Shown here piece after piece: positions 16,779 through 25,871 of a DNA stretch of 64,000 nucleotides. The number at the start of each line of letters is the position of its first letter. The first letter of the stretch is position 1. The position numbers and the translations under genes are program-made. Source of the stretch: Candidatus Fusicatenibacter intestinigallinarum (GTDB lineage: Bacteria > Bacillota > Clostridia > Lachnospirales > Lachnospiraceae); the NCBI GenBank assembly GCA_019119555.1, contig DWWU01000033.1, positions 1-64,000 on the forward strand, in the 5' to 3' direction. Below the pieces are notes generated by a model that worked only from the letters and a program-made list of their open reading frames with translations, ran no database searches and was not told where the DNA came from.

Positions 16779-18305
16779 ATGAAACTACTGAATTATCAGA
16801 CTCTGAAAGAACAGGAATATGACGGGTATCTTCTGAAAGAAGCCCCGGAACGGGTGCTTCAGTTCGGCGAGGGAAATTTTCTGCGTGCATTTGCCGACTG
16901 TTTCATCGACCAGATGAATGAACGGGCCGGGTTTGACGGCAAAGTCGTCCTTGTACAGCCAAACGCCAGAGAATCCTCCTGCGGAACCGCCGACCGGATG
17001 AATGAGCAGGAAGGCCTTTATACCCTGTATCTTCGCGGCCTCGCAGACGGCCAAAGGGTAAACGAAAAGAGAATCATCTCCTGCGTCAGCCGCTGCCTGA
17101 ACATGTACAGAGATTATGATTCTGTGATGGCATGTGCAGAAAATCCGGATCTGCGTTTTATCCTGTGCAATACCACGGAAGCGGGAATCGTGTACGATCC
17201 TTCCTGTGGACGTTATGACACTCCGCCTGCCTCCTATCCGGCCAAACTGACGCAGTTTCTGTACCGTCGCTTCCTGCTTTTCGGAGATACCGCCGGAAAA
17301 GGCTTTGTGATCCTTCCCTGCGAGCTCATTGAAAACAACGGCCAGACGCTGAAACAGTGTGTCCTTCGGTATTCCAGGCAATGGAAGATGGGTGCCCCGT
17401 TTCTTCAGTGGCTGGAGAAGGAAACTATCTTCTGCTCTACGTTGGTGGACCGAATCGTTACCGGCTATCCGACCGCCGAGGCGGAAACACTGGAACGGGA
17501 GAACGGTTACAGAGACTGTCTCATGGACACTGGAGAGCTCTTTGCCTCCTGGATCATCGAGGGCCCGGAAACGCTGAAGCAGGAACTGCCCGCTGCGCAG
17601 GCAGGGCTTCCGGTGCGGTTCACGTATGATCACCGGCCATACAGAGAACGGAAGGTCCGTATTCTCAACGGCGCACATACGCTCATGGCACCAGGCGCTT
17701 TTCTTGCAGGACAGAAAATCGTCCGGGAATGTATGCAGGAACCGGTGATCCGGGCCTTTCTGGATCGCGCGGTCTATGATGAAATTCTTCCGACTCTCTC
17801 CCTCCCTGAAGAAGAATGCAGGGATTTCGCCGCCGCCGTCATCGAACGGTTTCAAAATCCGTTTATCGACCACTCTCTTCTGGCGATCTCTCTGAATTCC
17901 ACCTCAAAATGGCGGACACGGCTGCTGCCGTCGCTGGAGGGCTTTCTTAAAACATTCGGATATCTTCCGGAGTGCATCACCGCATCCTTCGCTTTTTACC
18001 TGGCATTCTGCCACGGAACGAAGCTGACAGACAAAGGGCTTCTGTCCAGACGGGAAAACGGAGACGTCTACACCGTCTCAGACGACCGTCAGGTTCTGAA
18101 TTTCTATTATACACACCGCCGCGATTCCACGGAAGAACTGGTCCGCGCGGTATGTGGCAATCTCTCATTCTGGGGACGGGATCTGACAGAACTTCCGGGA
18201 TTTGAGGAGACTGTCTGCAGATATCTGGACAGGATCAGAGCGCACGGCGTTCTGGCTGTGATGAGACAGATTTCAGACGGAGATGCATCATTGTTGAAGA
18301 GGTAA
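16779..18305 (+). CDS. uxaB: Tagaturonate reductase (altronate oxidoreductase)
   Basis: NADH-dependent reduction of D-tagaturonate to D-altronate, the step before UxaA. 508 aa, mannitol dehydrogenase family. The N-terminal Rossmann part is recognised by RVLQFGEGNFLRAFADCFIDQMNE, and the catalytic C-terminal domain by RKVRILNGAHTLMAPGAFLAG and PFIDHSLLAISLNSTSKWRTRLLPS. A strong AGGAGGA site precedes the start. With uxaA it forms the altronate branch; the isomerase uxaC, KDG kinase and aldolase are not in the window. Confidence 0.93.
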   Translation: MKLLNYQTLKEQEYDGYLLKEAPERVLQFGEGNFLRAFADCFIDQMNERAGFDGKVVLVQPNARESSCGTADRMNEQEGLYTLYLRGLADGQRVNEKRIISCVSRCLNMYRDYDSVMACAENPDLRFILCNTTEAGIVYDPSCGRYDTPPASYPAKLTQFLYRRFLLFGDTAGKGFVILPCELIENNGQTLKQCVLRYSRQWKMGAPFLQWLEKETIFCSTLVDRIVTGYPTAEAETLERENGYRDCLMDTGELFASWIIEGPETLKQELPAAQAGLPVRFTYDHRPYRERKVRILNGAHTLMAPGAFLAGQKIVRECMQEPVIRAFLDRAVYDEILPTLSLPEEECRDFAAAVIERFQNPFIDHSLLAISLNSTSKWRTRLLPSLEGFLKTFGYLPECITASFAFYLAFCHGTKLTDKGLLSRRENGDVYTVSDDRQVLNFYYTHRRDSTEELVRAVCGNLSFWGRDLTELPGFEETVCRYLDRIRAHGVLAVMRQISDGDASLLKR

Positions 18306-18327
18306 CCGTTCCGCCTGCTGAACGATT
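18304..18327. repeat. Degenerate palindrome related to the dispersed repeat
   Basis: AACCGTTCCGCC-TGCTGAACGATT, a decayed form of the terminal palindrome, touching the uxaB stop codon and lying in the 62-bp gap before hisA. Confidence 0.5.
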
Positions 18328-18367
18328 AGCTGCAAAGAACACTATTGGAAAGAAACAGGAGGACCTT

Positions 18368-19138
18368 ATGAAATTTCGTCCATGTATTGATATTCACAAT
18401 GGGAAAGTAAAACAGATTGTCGGGGGAAGTCTCAAAGACGCAAAAGATCAGGCCGTGGAAAATTTTGTCTCGGATCAGGACGCCGCTTTCTTCGCGGAGT
18501 TCTACCGGAACCTGGGAATACGCGGAGGGCATGTGATCCTGCTGAACGCGAAAGACTCCATATATTATGAAGAGACAAAGCGCCAGGCGCTCAGCGCGCT
18601 TGCCGCCTTTCCGGGAGGCCTGCAGGCCGGGGGAGGCATCACAGAAAAAAACGCCGCGGAGTTTCTGAACGCAGGCGCCAGTCACGTCATCGTGACTTCC
18701 TACGTTTTCCGGGACGGGCAGATCTGCTATGAGAACCTGGAAAAACTGAAACACGAAGTCGGAAAGGAACATCTGACTCTGGACCTCAGCTGCCGCAGAA
18801 AAGACGGACAGTATTTCATCGTGACTGACCGCTGGCAGAAGTATACCGATGTGGCCCTGTCCCTTCCGGTCCTGCGGGAATTGTCCTCCGACTGCGATGA
18901 ATTCCTGGTTCACGCGGTGGATGTGGAGGGGAAAGCCGGCGGGATCGAAGTTCCTCTGGTCCGGCTTCTCTCTGAAATGGACGCCTTCCCGGTCACTTAC
19001 GCCGGCGGCGTAGGAAGTTTCCGGGATCTTGAACTTCTGAAAACCGAAGGAAAAGATAAAATCGATGTGACCATCGGAAGCGCCCTGGATCTCTTCGGCG
19101 GCCCGCTGCCCCTGGAGGAAGTTCTGAAGAGATGTTAG
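18368..19138 (+). CDS. hisA: ProFAR isomerase, eukaryotic-type HisA
   Basis: 256 aa, (beta-alpha)8 barrel enzyme of histidine synthesis converting ProFAR to PRFAR. The sequence follows the fungal HIS6 form rather than the usual bacterial HisA: PCIDIHNGKVKQIVGGSL, then LQAGGGITEKNAAEFLNAGASHVIVTSYVF, LTLDLSCRRKDGQYFIVTDRWQKYTD, DEFLVHAVDVEGKAGGIE, VTYAGGVGSFRDLELLK and VTIGSALDLFGG. The catalytic aspartates (CIDIH and HAVDVEG) are present. A good AGGAGG site precedes it. No other his gene is nearby; it follows the uxa genes in the same direction with only a degenerate palindrome between. The type resemblance is from memory of HIS6, not a search. Confidence 0.88.
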   Translation: MKFRPCIDIHNGKVKQIVGGSLKDAKDQAVENFVSDQDAAFFAEFYRNLGIRGGHVILLNAKDSIYYEETKRQALSALAAFPGGLQAGGGITEKNAAEFLNAGASHVIVTSYVFRDGQICYENLEKLKHEVGKEHLTLDLSCRRKDGQYFIVTDRWQKYTDVALSLPVLRELSSDCDEFLVHAVDVEGKAGGIEVPLVRLLSEMDAFPVTYAGGVGSFRDLELLKTEGKDKIDVTIGSALDLFGGPLPLEEVLKRC

Positions 19139-19141
19139 TAT

Positions 19142-19249
19142 GTTACAGTTCAGCCAGGTCTGTACATTTCCTGCGCAGACCGTATGAAAACATAGCGCCC
19201 GCGGGCATCCGGCCCGTCGCGAAGCGATTTCAATGGCCGGATACCGCAT
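19142..19249 (+). repeat. Dispersed repeat, long copy lacking the terminal palindrome
   Basis: GTTACAGTTCAGCC, first stem-loop (GGTCTGTACA / TGCGCAGACC), spacer GTATGAAAACATAGCGCCCGCG, GGCATCCGGCCC, GTCGC-GAA-GCGAT, then GGCCGGATACC. The terminal palindrome is missing. It occupies almost all of the gap between the convergent hisA and MATE genes. Confidence 0.9.
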
Positions 19250-19258
19250 TCGATGTAC

Positions 19259-20614
19259 TTAATTCCGGAACGGGAAAAATTCCCCGTTCCGGTACCGTTT
19301 CAGCAGAATCAGCGCAGCGACAGACGCGATCAGCTCCGATACCGGAAAGGCAATCCAGATCCCCACAGCGCCCAGCACACGGGACAGCACAAATCCCAGC
19401 GGAACCGTGATCACCAGCTGCCGCAGCAGGGAAATCGCGAGAGACTCTCCGCCCCTTCCCAACGCCTCGAACACGCCGGAAAACACTACGCCGACTGTGG
19501 ATACCAGAAAGCCCAGGGAAATCACCCGCAGCGCAGTCTCTCCCGCCGCAAGCAGTTCCGCATCCGCCTGGAACAACTGCAGAATTCCTCCCGGAATCGC
19601 AAGAGACAGAACTGTCCCGATCAGCATAAGCACCGCCGCTCCCATCAGGCAGTAGCGGATCGTCTGGCGTACCCGTCCGTACTGCCCGGCACCGTAATTA
19701 TAGCCGATGATCGGCCGCATTCCCTGAACCATGCCGTTGGCCGGCATATAAATAAACGTCTGCAGCTTGAAATAAACCCCGAGCACAGCCACATAGACCT
19801 CAGAGAAAGCCGCAAGAATTCCGTTCAGCGCGCTGACCAGAAGCGACGGCATCATCAGCATCAGTGACGACGGAATCCCGACGGAATAAATTCTTCTGAT
19901 CAGCGGCCAGTTCAGTTTCAGATACCGCGGATGTATCGTCACACCCGGATTTTTGTGAAGATACACAACGATATACAGCAAAAATGCGCCGATCTGTCCG
20001 ATTACCGTCGCAATTGCCGCTCCCTGTACGCCCATTGCCGGAAATCCAAGAAGTCCGAAAATCAGAATCGGATCCAGAATAATATTGATGATACATCCGG
20101 TGGCCAGAAGAATCATCGTGGTTTTCATAGCTCCGATTCCCTGATAAATCTTTTCCAGCGAAATCTGCAACAGACTGCCAAAGGATACGCACAGCACAAT
20201 ATAAGTATAATCGCAGGCATCCTCCAGCACCTGGGGGCTGCTGGTAAAAAGCTGCAGAAACGGCCGTGTGACCACAAGACCGAACAGGACGAAAATCACA
20301 CAGTGGACCAGCGTAAGCGCCATTCCGATGGTCGCCGTCTCATTGGCCTTTTCCTGATTTTTCTCGCCGAGGCTGATCGAAAGGGCCGAGCTGATTCCCA
20401 CACCGATGCCCACCGACACGGCCATAACGATATTCTGCAGCGGATACGCCAGCGAAACCGCCGTCAGCGCCTCTGTTCCCATCCATGATACATACATACT
20501 GTCCACAATGTTGTAAAGCGACTGTACCAGCATCGACAGCATCATCGGAAGCGACATGCTGGCCAGCAGGGATACGACCGGCTTTTCGCCCATCTTATTT
20601 TTCTGTTCTTCCAT
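19259..20614 (-). CDS. MATE-family multidrug/metabolite efflux transporter
   Basis: 451-aa integral membrane protein with 12 predicted hydrophobic segments in two homologous halves. The N-terminal half shows the MATE pattern MSLPMMLSMLVQSLYNIVDSMYVSW, then ISLAYPLQNIVMAVSVGIGVGISSALS. The second half has the equivalent PANGMVQGMRPIIGYNYGAGQYGRVRQTI. Exports drugs or metabolites in exchange for Na+ or H+; the substrate is unknown. It follows a terminator, so it is transcribed on its own. It converges on hisA with a repeat copy between. Confidence 0.9.
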   Translation of the reverse strand: MEEQKNKMGEKPVVSLLASMSLPMMLSMLVQSLYNIVDSMYVSWMGTEALTAVSLAYPLQNIVMAVSVGIGVGISSALSISLGEKNQEKANETATIGMALTLVHCVIFVLFGLVVTRPFLQLFTSSPQVLEDACDYTYIVLCVSFGSLLQISLEKIYQGIGAMKTTMILLATGCIINIILDPILIFGLLGFPAMGVQGAAIATVIGQIGAFLLYIVVYLHKNPGVTIHPRYLKLNWPLIRRIYSVGIPSSLMLMMPSLLVSALNGILAAFSEVYVAVLGVYFKLQTFIYMPANGMVQGMRPIIGYNYGAGQYGRVRQTIRYCLMGAAVLMLIGTVLSLAIPGGILQLFQADAELLAAGETALRVISLGFLVSTVGVVFSGVFEALGRGGESLAISLLRQLVITVPLGFVLSRVLGAVGIWIAFPVSELIASVAALILLKRYRNGEFFPFRN

Positions 20615-20634
20615 TTTTCTGCTCCTCTTTTCCG

Positions 20635-20687
20635 CAAAAAAACCATACCGCTCTGTTTGATGCTGAAACAGAAAAACCGGTATGGCT
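20635..20687 (-). terminator. Terminator of the Ugp-like operon
   Basis: AGCCATACCGG and CGGTATGGTTTTTT arms around a loop containing CTGTTTC/GAAACAG; on the minus strand a T-run follows. It lies between the last gene of the operon (HAD hydrolase, stop at 20763) and the MATE gene. Confidence 0.85.
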
Positions 20688-20762
20688 CTTAATTGCTGAA
20701 TTTTAAATTTGATGTACGGTACAAGGTTATCATATCCCGCACGTTACGTCAAGTGGCAGCTT

Positions 20763-21557
20763 TCACTCTTTCCACTTCCGATACAGTTCGGCAATCGATG
20801 GAAAAATATAATCCGGAGGAAACTCCGCTTCCTCCGCCTCCTCCGCTGTCGCTTCTCCGGTCAGAACCAGCGCCGTCTCCACACCGGCATTATGACCGCA
20901 GAGAATATCCGTATACAGGCGATCTCCGACGACCAGAGTCTCCTCTCTGGTAAACCGGTTCTGGCGAAGTGCAAATTCCACCATTGCAGTCTCCGGTTTT
21001 CCGATAAAATAGGGCATCCGCTTCACCGCATGCTCCAGCATCTCACAGATGGATCCGCAGTCCGGCACATAGCCGAATTCTACCGGGCAGACGAAGTCCG
21101 GATTAGTTGCAAGATAGTCTACCTTCGGGTTCATCAGAATCCGGCAGGTATCCGCCAGCTTTTCATAAGTCAGCTGGTTATCATAGGAAACCAGTACACA
21201 GGTGATTCCCTCGTCCTCCCAGTCCGTGGTCACGCGGATGCCGCTGCGCTTCAGCTCCCGCAGAAAAGAACGGGTTCCCAGCACATAAATCAGTTCCCCG
21301 CTGTGATGCTGTTTCAGATACTGAACCGTCGCATAGGAGGCAGTGATAAAGTTGGAGTAGTCCGACGGAATTCCCAGCTTCTGAAAGGATTTGATATAGT
21401 CGGAAATACTTTTCGTCGCGTTGTTTGTGATAAAGACAAACTGTCCGCCGCTGTCCTTCAGATCGGCCAGAAACTCCCGGGTTCCGCCGATCAGCTGTTC
21501 TCCCTTGCAGACCGTTCCGTCAATGTCCAGCAGGAACAGCTTTTTGTCTCTCAGCAT
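20763..21557 (-). CDS. HAD-superfamily IIA (NagD-like) phosphatase
   Basis: 264 aa. HAD motif I is LFLLDIDGTVCKG (about residues 7-19), motif II FITNNATKS, motif III lysine in FIGKPET and motif IV VVGDRLYTDILCG. The C2A-type cap between motifs II and III places it in the NagD/4-nitrophenylphosphatase/phosphoglycolate phosphatase group. Its start overlaps the end of the glycerophosphodiesterase gene, so the two are translationally coupled. In this context a glycerol-3-phosphate phosphatase role is a reasonable inference but is unproven. Last gene of the operon. Confidence 0.88.
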   Translation of the reverse strand: MLRDKKLFLLDIDGTVCKGEQLIGGTREFLADLKDSGGQFVFITNNATKSISDYIKSFQKLGIPSDYSNFITASYATVQYLKQHHSGELIYVLGTRSFLRELKRSGIRVTTDWEDEGITCVLVSYDNQLTYEKLADTCRILMNPKVDYLATNPDFVCPVEFGYVPDCGSICEMLEHAVKRMPYFIGKPETAMVEFALRQNRFTREETLVVGDRLYTDILCGHNAGVETALVLTGEATAEEAEEAEFPPDYIFPSIAELYRKWKE

Positions 21558-22297
21558 TCTCCACGCTCCGCTTCACTTCTCGCTTCCAGACCCCGGTCCG
21601 GATAGTTGGTGATCACAGCGTCCACGCCTTCGTCGATCAGCCAGCGGATCTGATCCTTATCGTTGACCGTCCAGACACGCAGGGCGATTCCGCTCTCCTT
21701 GTATTCTTTCAGAAAATCTGCCATTTTTACATGGAACAGCGCCGGATGCAGACCTTTGATTCCCGTATTTTTCGTATACTCCGCTACGTTCAGCATCACG
21801 TCGCCGATCAGATAGGCCGTCTCCGCTTCCGGAGCAAGTTCCCTGATTTTCTGCACGCTGTAATGATTGAAGGAAGAATAGATGATGCGGTCCTCCATTC
21901 CCTCTTCTTTTACCAGATCAAGAACCTTCTTCTCGATCTCCGGATACCAGAAAATTCCCGTCTTCAGTTCGATATTGATCTCCATATGTCCCGGCTTCAC
22001 AAGTTCCAGAACCTCTCTGAGCGTAGGGATTTTTACATCGGGATACTGTTCAAAATGATTGGACACGGAAAAGCTCTTCAGTTCTTCCAGCGTATAATCT
22101 CTGACGGCTCCTTTCCCGTTGCTGACACGGTCGATGGTTTCATCATGAATGACAACCAGTTCTCCGTCCTTTGTCAGCTGAACGTCCAGCTCAATTCCGT
22201 CTGCCCCCTGCTCCATCGCCAGACGGAACGCCTCCAGTGTGTTTTCCGGAGCGTATGCGCTCGCTCCTCTGTGTGCAAAAATTTTTACTTTTTTCAT
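21551..22297 (-). CDS. ugpQ: Glycerophosphodiester phosphodiesterase
   Basis: 248-aa GDPD-family TIM barrel that hydrolyses glycerophosphodiesters to sn-glycerol 3-phosphate and an alcohol. Catalytic motifs are FAHRGASAYAPENTLEAF at the N-terminus, the metal-binding ELDVQLTKDGELVVIHD and later INIELK. No signal peptide, so it acts in the cytoplasm after uptake. The start at 22297 has GGGAGGGAG upstream; the longer frame to 22480 has no such site. It ends 7 bp inside the following HAD gene. Its position behind a Ugp-like importer supports the ugpQ role. Confidence 0.92.
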   Translation of the reverse strand: MKKVKIFAHRGASAYAPENTLEAFRLAMEQGADGIELDVQLTKDGELVVIHDETIDRVSNGKGAVRDYTLEELKSFSVSNHFEQYPDVKIPTLREVLELVKPGHMEINIELKTGIFWYPEIEKKVLDLVKEEGMEDRIIYSSFNHYSVQKIRELAPEAETAYLIGDVMLNVAEYTKNTGIKGLHPALFHVKMADFLKEYKESGIALRVWTVNDKDQIRWLIDEGVDAVITNYPDRGLEARSEAERGEC

Positions 22298-22558
22298 AGG
22301 TTTCTCCCTCCCATCGTTTTTCTTCACTGCCAGACATATATTTTTACAGGCAAAAGCGTGCCGGAAACCTTTCAGCTTCCATAATATGTTCCGCGGCAGA
22401 TAATCATCCTGCCGTGTGTTTGAAACACACCCTACTGCTATTATAGAAGATTTCCTGAAATTTTCCAGACACGCCTTCAAAATTATATTTACTTTTTCCG
22501 CTCTCTGAAAACGATTCTTTCAGGATCAACCTTCAGAAAGCCGCTTACAGTCAGAAAA

Positions 22559-23989
22559 TCAGCCGTTGACAAGATTGTATTCTTCGATCGTATCATTAAT
22601 CTCGCTTGCCATATTTTCAACTGCTTCTTCCGGAGTCACATTGCCGTTCAGCATATCTTCGATCTGAGTCTCAACGATCTGACGGGATTCCGGGAATACG
22701 CTCAGCAGTGCGCCTGCATATTCCGGCGCGGAATCATGCAGCTGATCCAGCGCGGTCTGGAACTGCGGATACTGCGCGATGTTATCCTTAAATACCTGCT
22801 CATCCTGTGCTGCAGTTACAATCGGGAAATAACCGGTCTGTGCGTTCCAGTATGCCTGAGATTCCGGAGAAATCAGGAACTTGATAAATTTCCAGGTAGC
22901 TGCTGCCTTTGTCTCGTCATTGTTGTTCAGCGCCCACAGAGAAGCTCCTCCGATGGAAACGCCGCCCTCATCGTCCGGGCTGACTGCCGGATAATATGCA
23001 GTTCCCACTTCAAAGTTTCCGCCGCTGTCCTGCAGTACCTGCTTCAGGGACGCTGTGGATCCGAGCATCATCGCTGCCTTTCCGGAGGTAAAGTCTGTGG
23101 TTGCGGTATCGCTTCCGGAACGTCCCACATTCGGAGCGTATCCCTGCTGATACAGGTCATACCATGCATTCAGAATGTTCAGCCCGCCGCCGTTTTCATC
23201 GAAAACAACCTTGGTTGCTGCCGCTTCACGTCCGTTGCCGTTGTCTACCATATCCAGTCCCTGTTTGCAGAGGAACTGTTCAAAATACCATCCGTAAATA
23301 CTGATGGCGAGAACTTCCTGCGCGCCGCCTTGATTCATCAGAGCGTCGCCTACTTCTGCAATCTCCGGAAGGCTGGTAGGAATCTCTGTAATTCCCGCTG
23401 CATCAAACATATCTTTGTTGTAGTACAGGAGCGGGGTAGATGAGTTAAACGGCATGGAATACATCTTTCCGTCTTCTGTCGTGTAATATGCCGCCACGTT
23501 CGGCTCAATCTGAGAGATATCATAGCCGTCAGCATCGATCATTTCCTGCATCGGGATAACCCATCCGGAATCGATCATAAAACGTGTTCCCAGATCGTAA
23601 ATCTGTACCAGGTCAGCACCCATGTTTCCGATCTGTGCGCTTTTCAGTTTATTGATTGTATCGTCATATTCGCCCTGATAAACAGCTTCCACTGTGATAC
23701 CGTCGGTATTTTCCTCATTGAATTTGTTTACCAGATAATCCATTGCCTCACCGTTGACGCCGCCCATGGAGTGCCAGAAGGTAACTGTAGTTCCATTTGT
23801 ATCCACATTGGCAAAATTGTCTGTGATCACTCCGGAACCTTCCGCTGCTCCGCTTTCAGCGGATGCGCCGGAATTGCCGGAAGCTGAGCTTCCGCCCGTT
23901 GTTCCGGAACCACTGTTGCCGCCGCAGGCCGCAAGGGAAGATACCACCATCGCCGCAGCAAGAATTGATGCGATTACTCTTTTTTTCAT
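22559..23989 (-). CDS. ABC transporter extracellular solute-binding lipoprotein (UgpB-like)
   Basis: 476 aa. The N-terminus MKKRVIASILAAAMVVSSLAAC is a lipoprotein signal with the lipobox LAAC, followed by a Gly/Ser-rich linker and a family 1 binding-protein fold. Characteristic stretches are TVTFWHSMGGVNGEAMDYLVNKFNE, MPFNSSTPLLYYNKDMFDAAGI and SIGGASLWALNNNDETKAAATWKFIKFLISPE. The WHSMGG opening resembles UgpB-type glycerol-3-phosphate or glycerophosphodiester binders. The start at 23989 follows GAGGAG. Neighbouring GDPD supports that substrate class; a general sugar binder is the alternative. Confidence 0.88.
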   Translation of the reverse strand: MKKRVIASILAAAMVVSSLAACGGNSGSGTTGGSSASGNSGASAESGAAEGSGVITDNFANVDTNGTTVTFWHSMGGVNGEAMDYLVNKFNEENTDGITVEAVYQGEYDDTINKLKSAQIGNMGADLVQIYDLGTRFMIDSGWVIPMQEMIDADGYDISQIEPNVAAYYTTEDGKMYSMPFNSSTPLLYYNKDMFDAAGITEIPTSLPEIAEVGDALMNQGGAQEVLAISIYGWYFEQFLCKQGLDMVDNGNGREAAATKVVFDENGGGLNILNAWYDLYQQGYAPNVGRSGSDTATTDFTSGKAAMMLGSTASLKQVLQDSGGNFEVGTAYYPAVSPDDEGGVSIGGASLWALNNNDETKAAATWKFIKFLISPESQAYWNAQTGYFPIVTAAQDEQVFKDNIAQYPQFQTALDQLHDSAPEYAGALLSVFPESRQIVETQIEDMLNGNVTPEEAVENMASEINDTIEEYNLVNG

Positions 23990-24082
23990 ACATTTTCTCC
24001 TCTTCTTTTTGCTCCGCCGGTCTTCCGTCCTCTCAGACACAGCCGGCAAAGCTTCTGTTATTTATTTTCCTATATGAACAGG

Positions 24083-25000
24083 TCAGCCTTTGACTGCTCC
24101 TGAGAACATTCCGCTGATCAGCTGTTTCTGTCCTACAATGAAAATCACCATGGACGGAACAATGATCGCCACTACGCCTGCCATCATCAGTGTGATGGAC
24201 TGTGCGTCAACGCTGTTCAGCATACTGATGCCGATCTGTACGGTACGCATTTCCTCAGATCCGGTAACCAGCAGCGGCCACATATACATATTCCATGCGT
24301 TGATGAATGTGTAAACTGCCATCGCGCCGATTGCGGATTTGGTCAGCGGAATCAGAATCTTTACAATGAATCTCAGATTTCCGCAGCCGTCCAGCTTTGC
24401 TGATTCATACAGAGAAATCGGAAACGTCATATAGAACTGACGGAACAGGAAAATACCCATTGCCGAAGTCAGAGACGGAAGAATCAGGACAATATAGGTG
24501 TCCAGCAGATTCAGGCTGCTGACTGTCAGGTAATTGGAGATGATGACCGCCTCACCGGGAACCATCATGGTAGCCATTACCAGCATAAACAGTACGTTCT
24601 TTCCTTTGAATTCCAGGAAGGAAAAGGCGAACGCTGCCAGAGAACAGGTAATAATCTGTCCCAGCGTAATGCATCCCGCTACCAGGAAAGAATTCAGGAT
24701 AAACCGCACCAGGGGAACCTGGGTAAACGCCCGGACATAGTTTTCAAACGTCGGATGGGACGGAATCAGATTCATATCCATCGTAAACAATTCATCCGAA
24801 GGCATTACGGACACACTGACGGAATACAGCAGCGGGAACAGCATGAACAGTGCAAAGACAATGTTCAGAGTCACCAGTACTGCCTTACGGATTCTCTTTT
24901 TTCTCAGAGCACGGGCATTCATCATGCTGTGAAGCTTTGCAACTTCCTCTTCGCTGTATTTTCCCTGCTCCATGGTAATTGAACTGTTAATCGCGGCCAT
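24083..25000 (-). CDS. ABC transporter permease, MalG/UgpE type
   Basis: 305-aa inner-membrane permease with six hydrophobic segments. The conserved cytoplasmic EAA loop is visible in LYESAKLDGCGNLRFIVKILIPLTKSAI. A cytoplasmic N-terminal extension of about 35 residues precedes the first segment (VLVTLNIVFALFMLFPLLYSVSVS). The start at 25000 is chosen for the AAGGAG site; it begins one base after the stop region of the preceding permease gene. Partner of the 25002-25871 permease. Confidence 0.92.
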   Translation of the reverse strand: MAAINSSITMEQGKYSEEEVAKLHSMMNARALRKKRIRKAVLVTLNIVFALFMLFPLLYSVSVSVMPSDELFTMDMNLIPSHPTFENYVRAFTQVPLVRFILNSFLVAGCITLGQIITCSLAAFAFSFLEFKGKNVLFMLVMATMMVPGEAVIISNYLTVSSLNLLDTYIVLILPSLTSAMGIFLFRQFYMTFPISLYESAKLDGCGNLRFIVKILIPLTKSAIGAMAVYTFINAWNMYMWPLLVTGSEEMRTVQIGISMLNSVDAQSITLMMAGVVAIIVPSMVIFIVGQKQLISGMFSGAVKG

Positions 25001-25001
25001 T

Positions 25002-25871
25002 TTAATATTTGACTCCTTTCTTCTCAATCTTGAACATCACAAGCGTAAGCGCCATAATGATCAAGAACAGGACAACGGACTGTGCCGCCGCACTTCCGAA
25101 CTTGTAGTTGAAGAATGCATCCCGATAGATCGAGTAAACAATAACGTTTGTGGATTCACCCGGTCCGCCGGAAGTCAGGATCTTGATCTGTCCGAAAGAC
25201 TGGAACGCCTGGATAATATTGACAACCAGAGTGTAAAACATAATCGGGCTGAGTCCCGGCAGTGTCAGACGGAAGAATTTCTGAATTCCATTGGCTCCGT
25301 CCACCGAAGCACGCTCATAAATCGACTCATCGATATTTCCCAGGCCCGCCGAGAAATAAAGAAAATTGATACCGCTGTTCAGCCATGCGGTGAGAACAGC
25401 CACACAGATCAGGGCATATCTCGGATCGGCGATCCAGTTGATGTCAAGTCCGGTCAGTTTATTTAAGATACCAATGGTCGGATTCAGAATGATCTTGAAA
25501 ATCATCGCCGCTCCACTGGATGCGATTGCCATCGGCAGTGCATAAGAAGTACTGAACACCCGGATTCCCGGAAATGCCTTGCTGCAGAGCACCGCTCCGA
25601 TCAGTCCGATCAGCATGCTTCCGATTACCACGATCACAACAAAAACCAAAGTTACAAAAAGACTGTTATAAAACGATTCTGATGTAAGAAGATCTGTATA
25701 ATTCTCCAATCCCACAAATATTTTTGCCTGTCCCAGCTTATCTGTCATAAACAGACTGAGATAAATGGTTTTCACAAAAGGATAGAAAAGGAAAACTGCA
25801 AAAACCAGAAAGCAGGGAATCAGATAAAAATACGCGCTTCTGCCTTTCATTTTCTCCATCAACTGCTTCAT
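25002..25871 (-). CDS. ABC transporter permease, MalF/UgpA type
   Basis: 289 aa with six membrane segments. The EAA loop reads IYERASVDGANGIQKFFRLTLPGLSPIMFYTLV. The last residues FKIEKKGVKY match the short cytoplasmic tail of this family. It overlaps the ATPase gene upstream by 4 bp, showing translational coupling. Together with the other permease it forms the membrane channel of the importer. Confidence 0.92.
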   Translation of the reverse strand: MKQLMEKMKGRSAYFYLIPCFLVFAVFLFYPFVKTIYLSLFMTDKLGQAKIFVGLENYTDLLTSESFYNSLFVTLVFVVIVVIGSMLIGLIGAVLCSKAFPGIRVFSTSYALPMAIASSGAAMIFKIILNPTIGILNKLTGLDINWIADPRYALICVAVLTAWLNSGINFLYFSAGLGNIDESIYERASVDGANGIQKFFRLTLPGLSPIMFYTLVVNIIQAFQSFGQIKILTSGGPGESTNVIVYSIYRDAFFNYKFGSAAAQSVVLFLIIMALTLVMFKIEKKGVKY

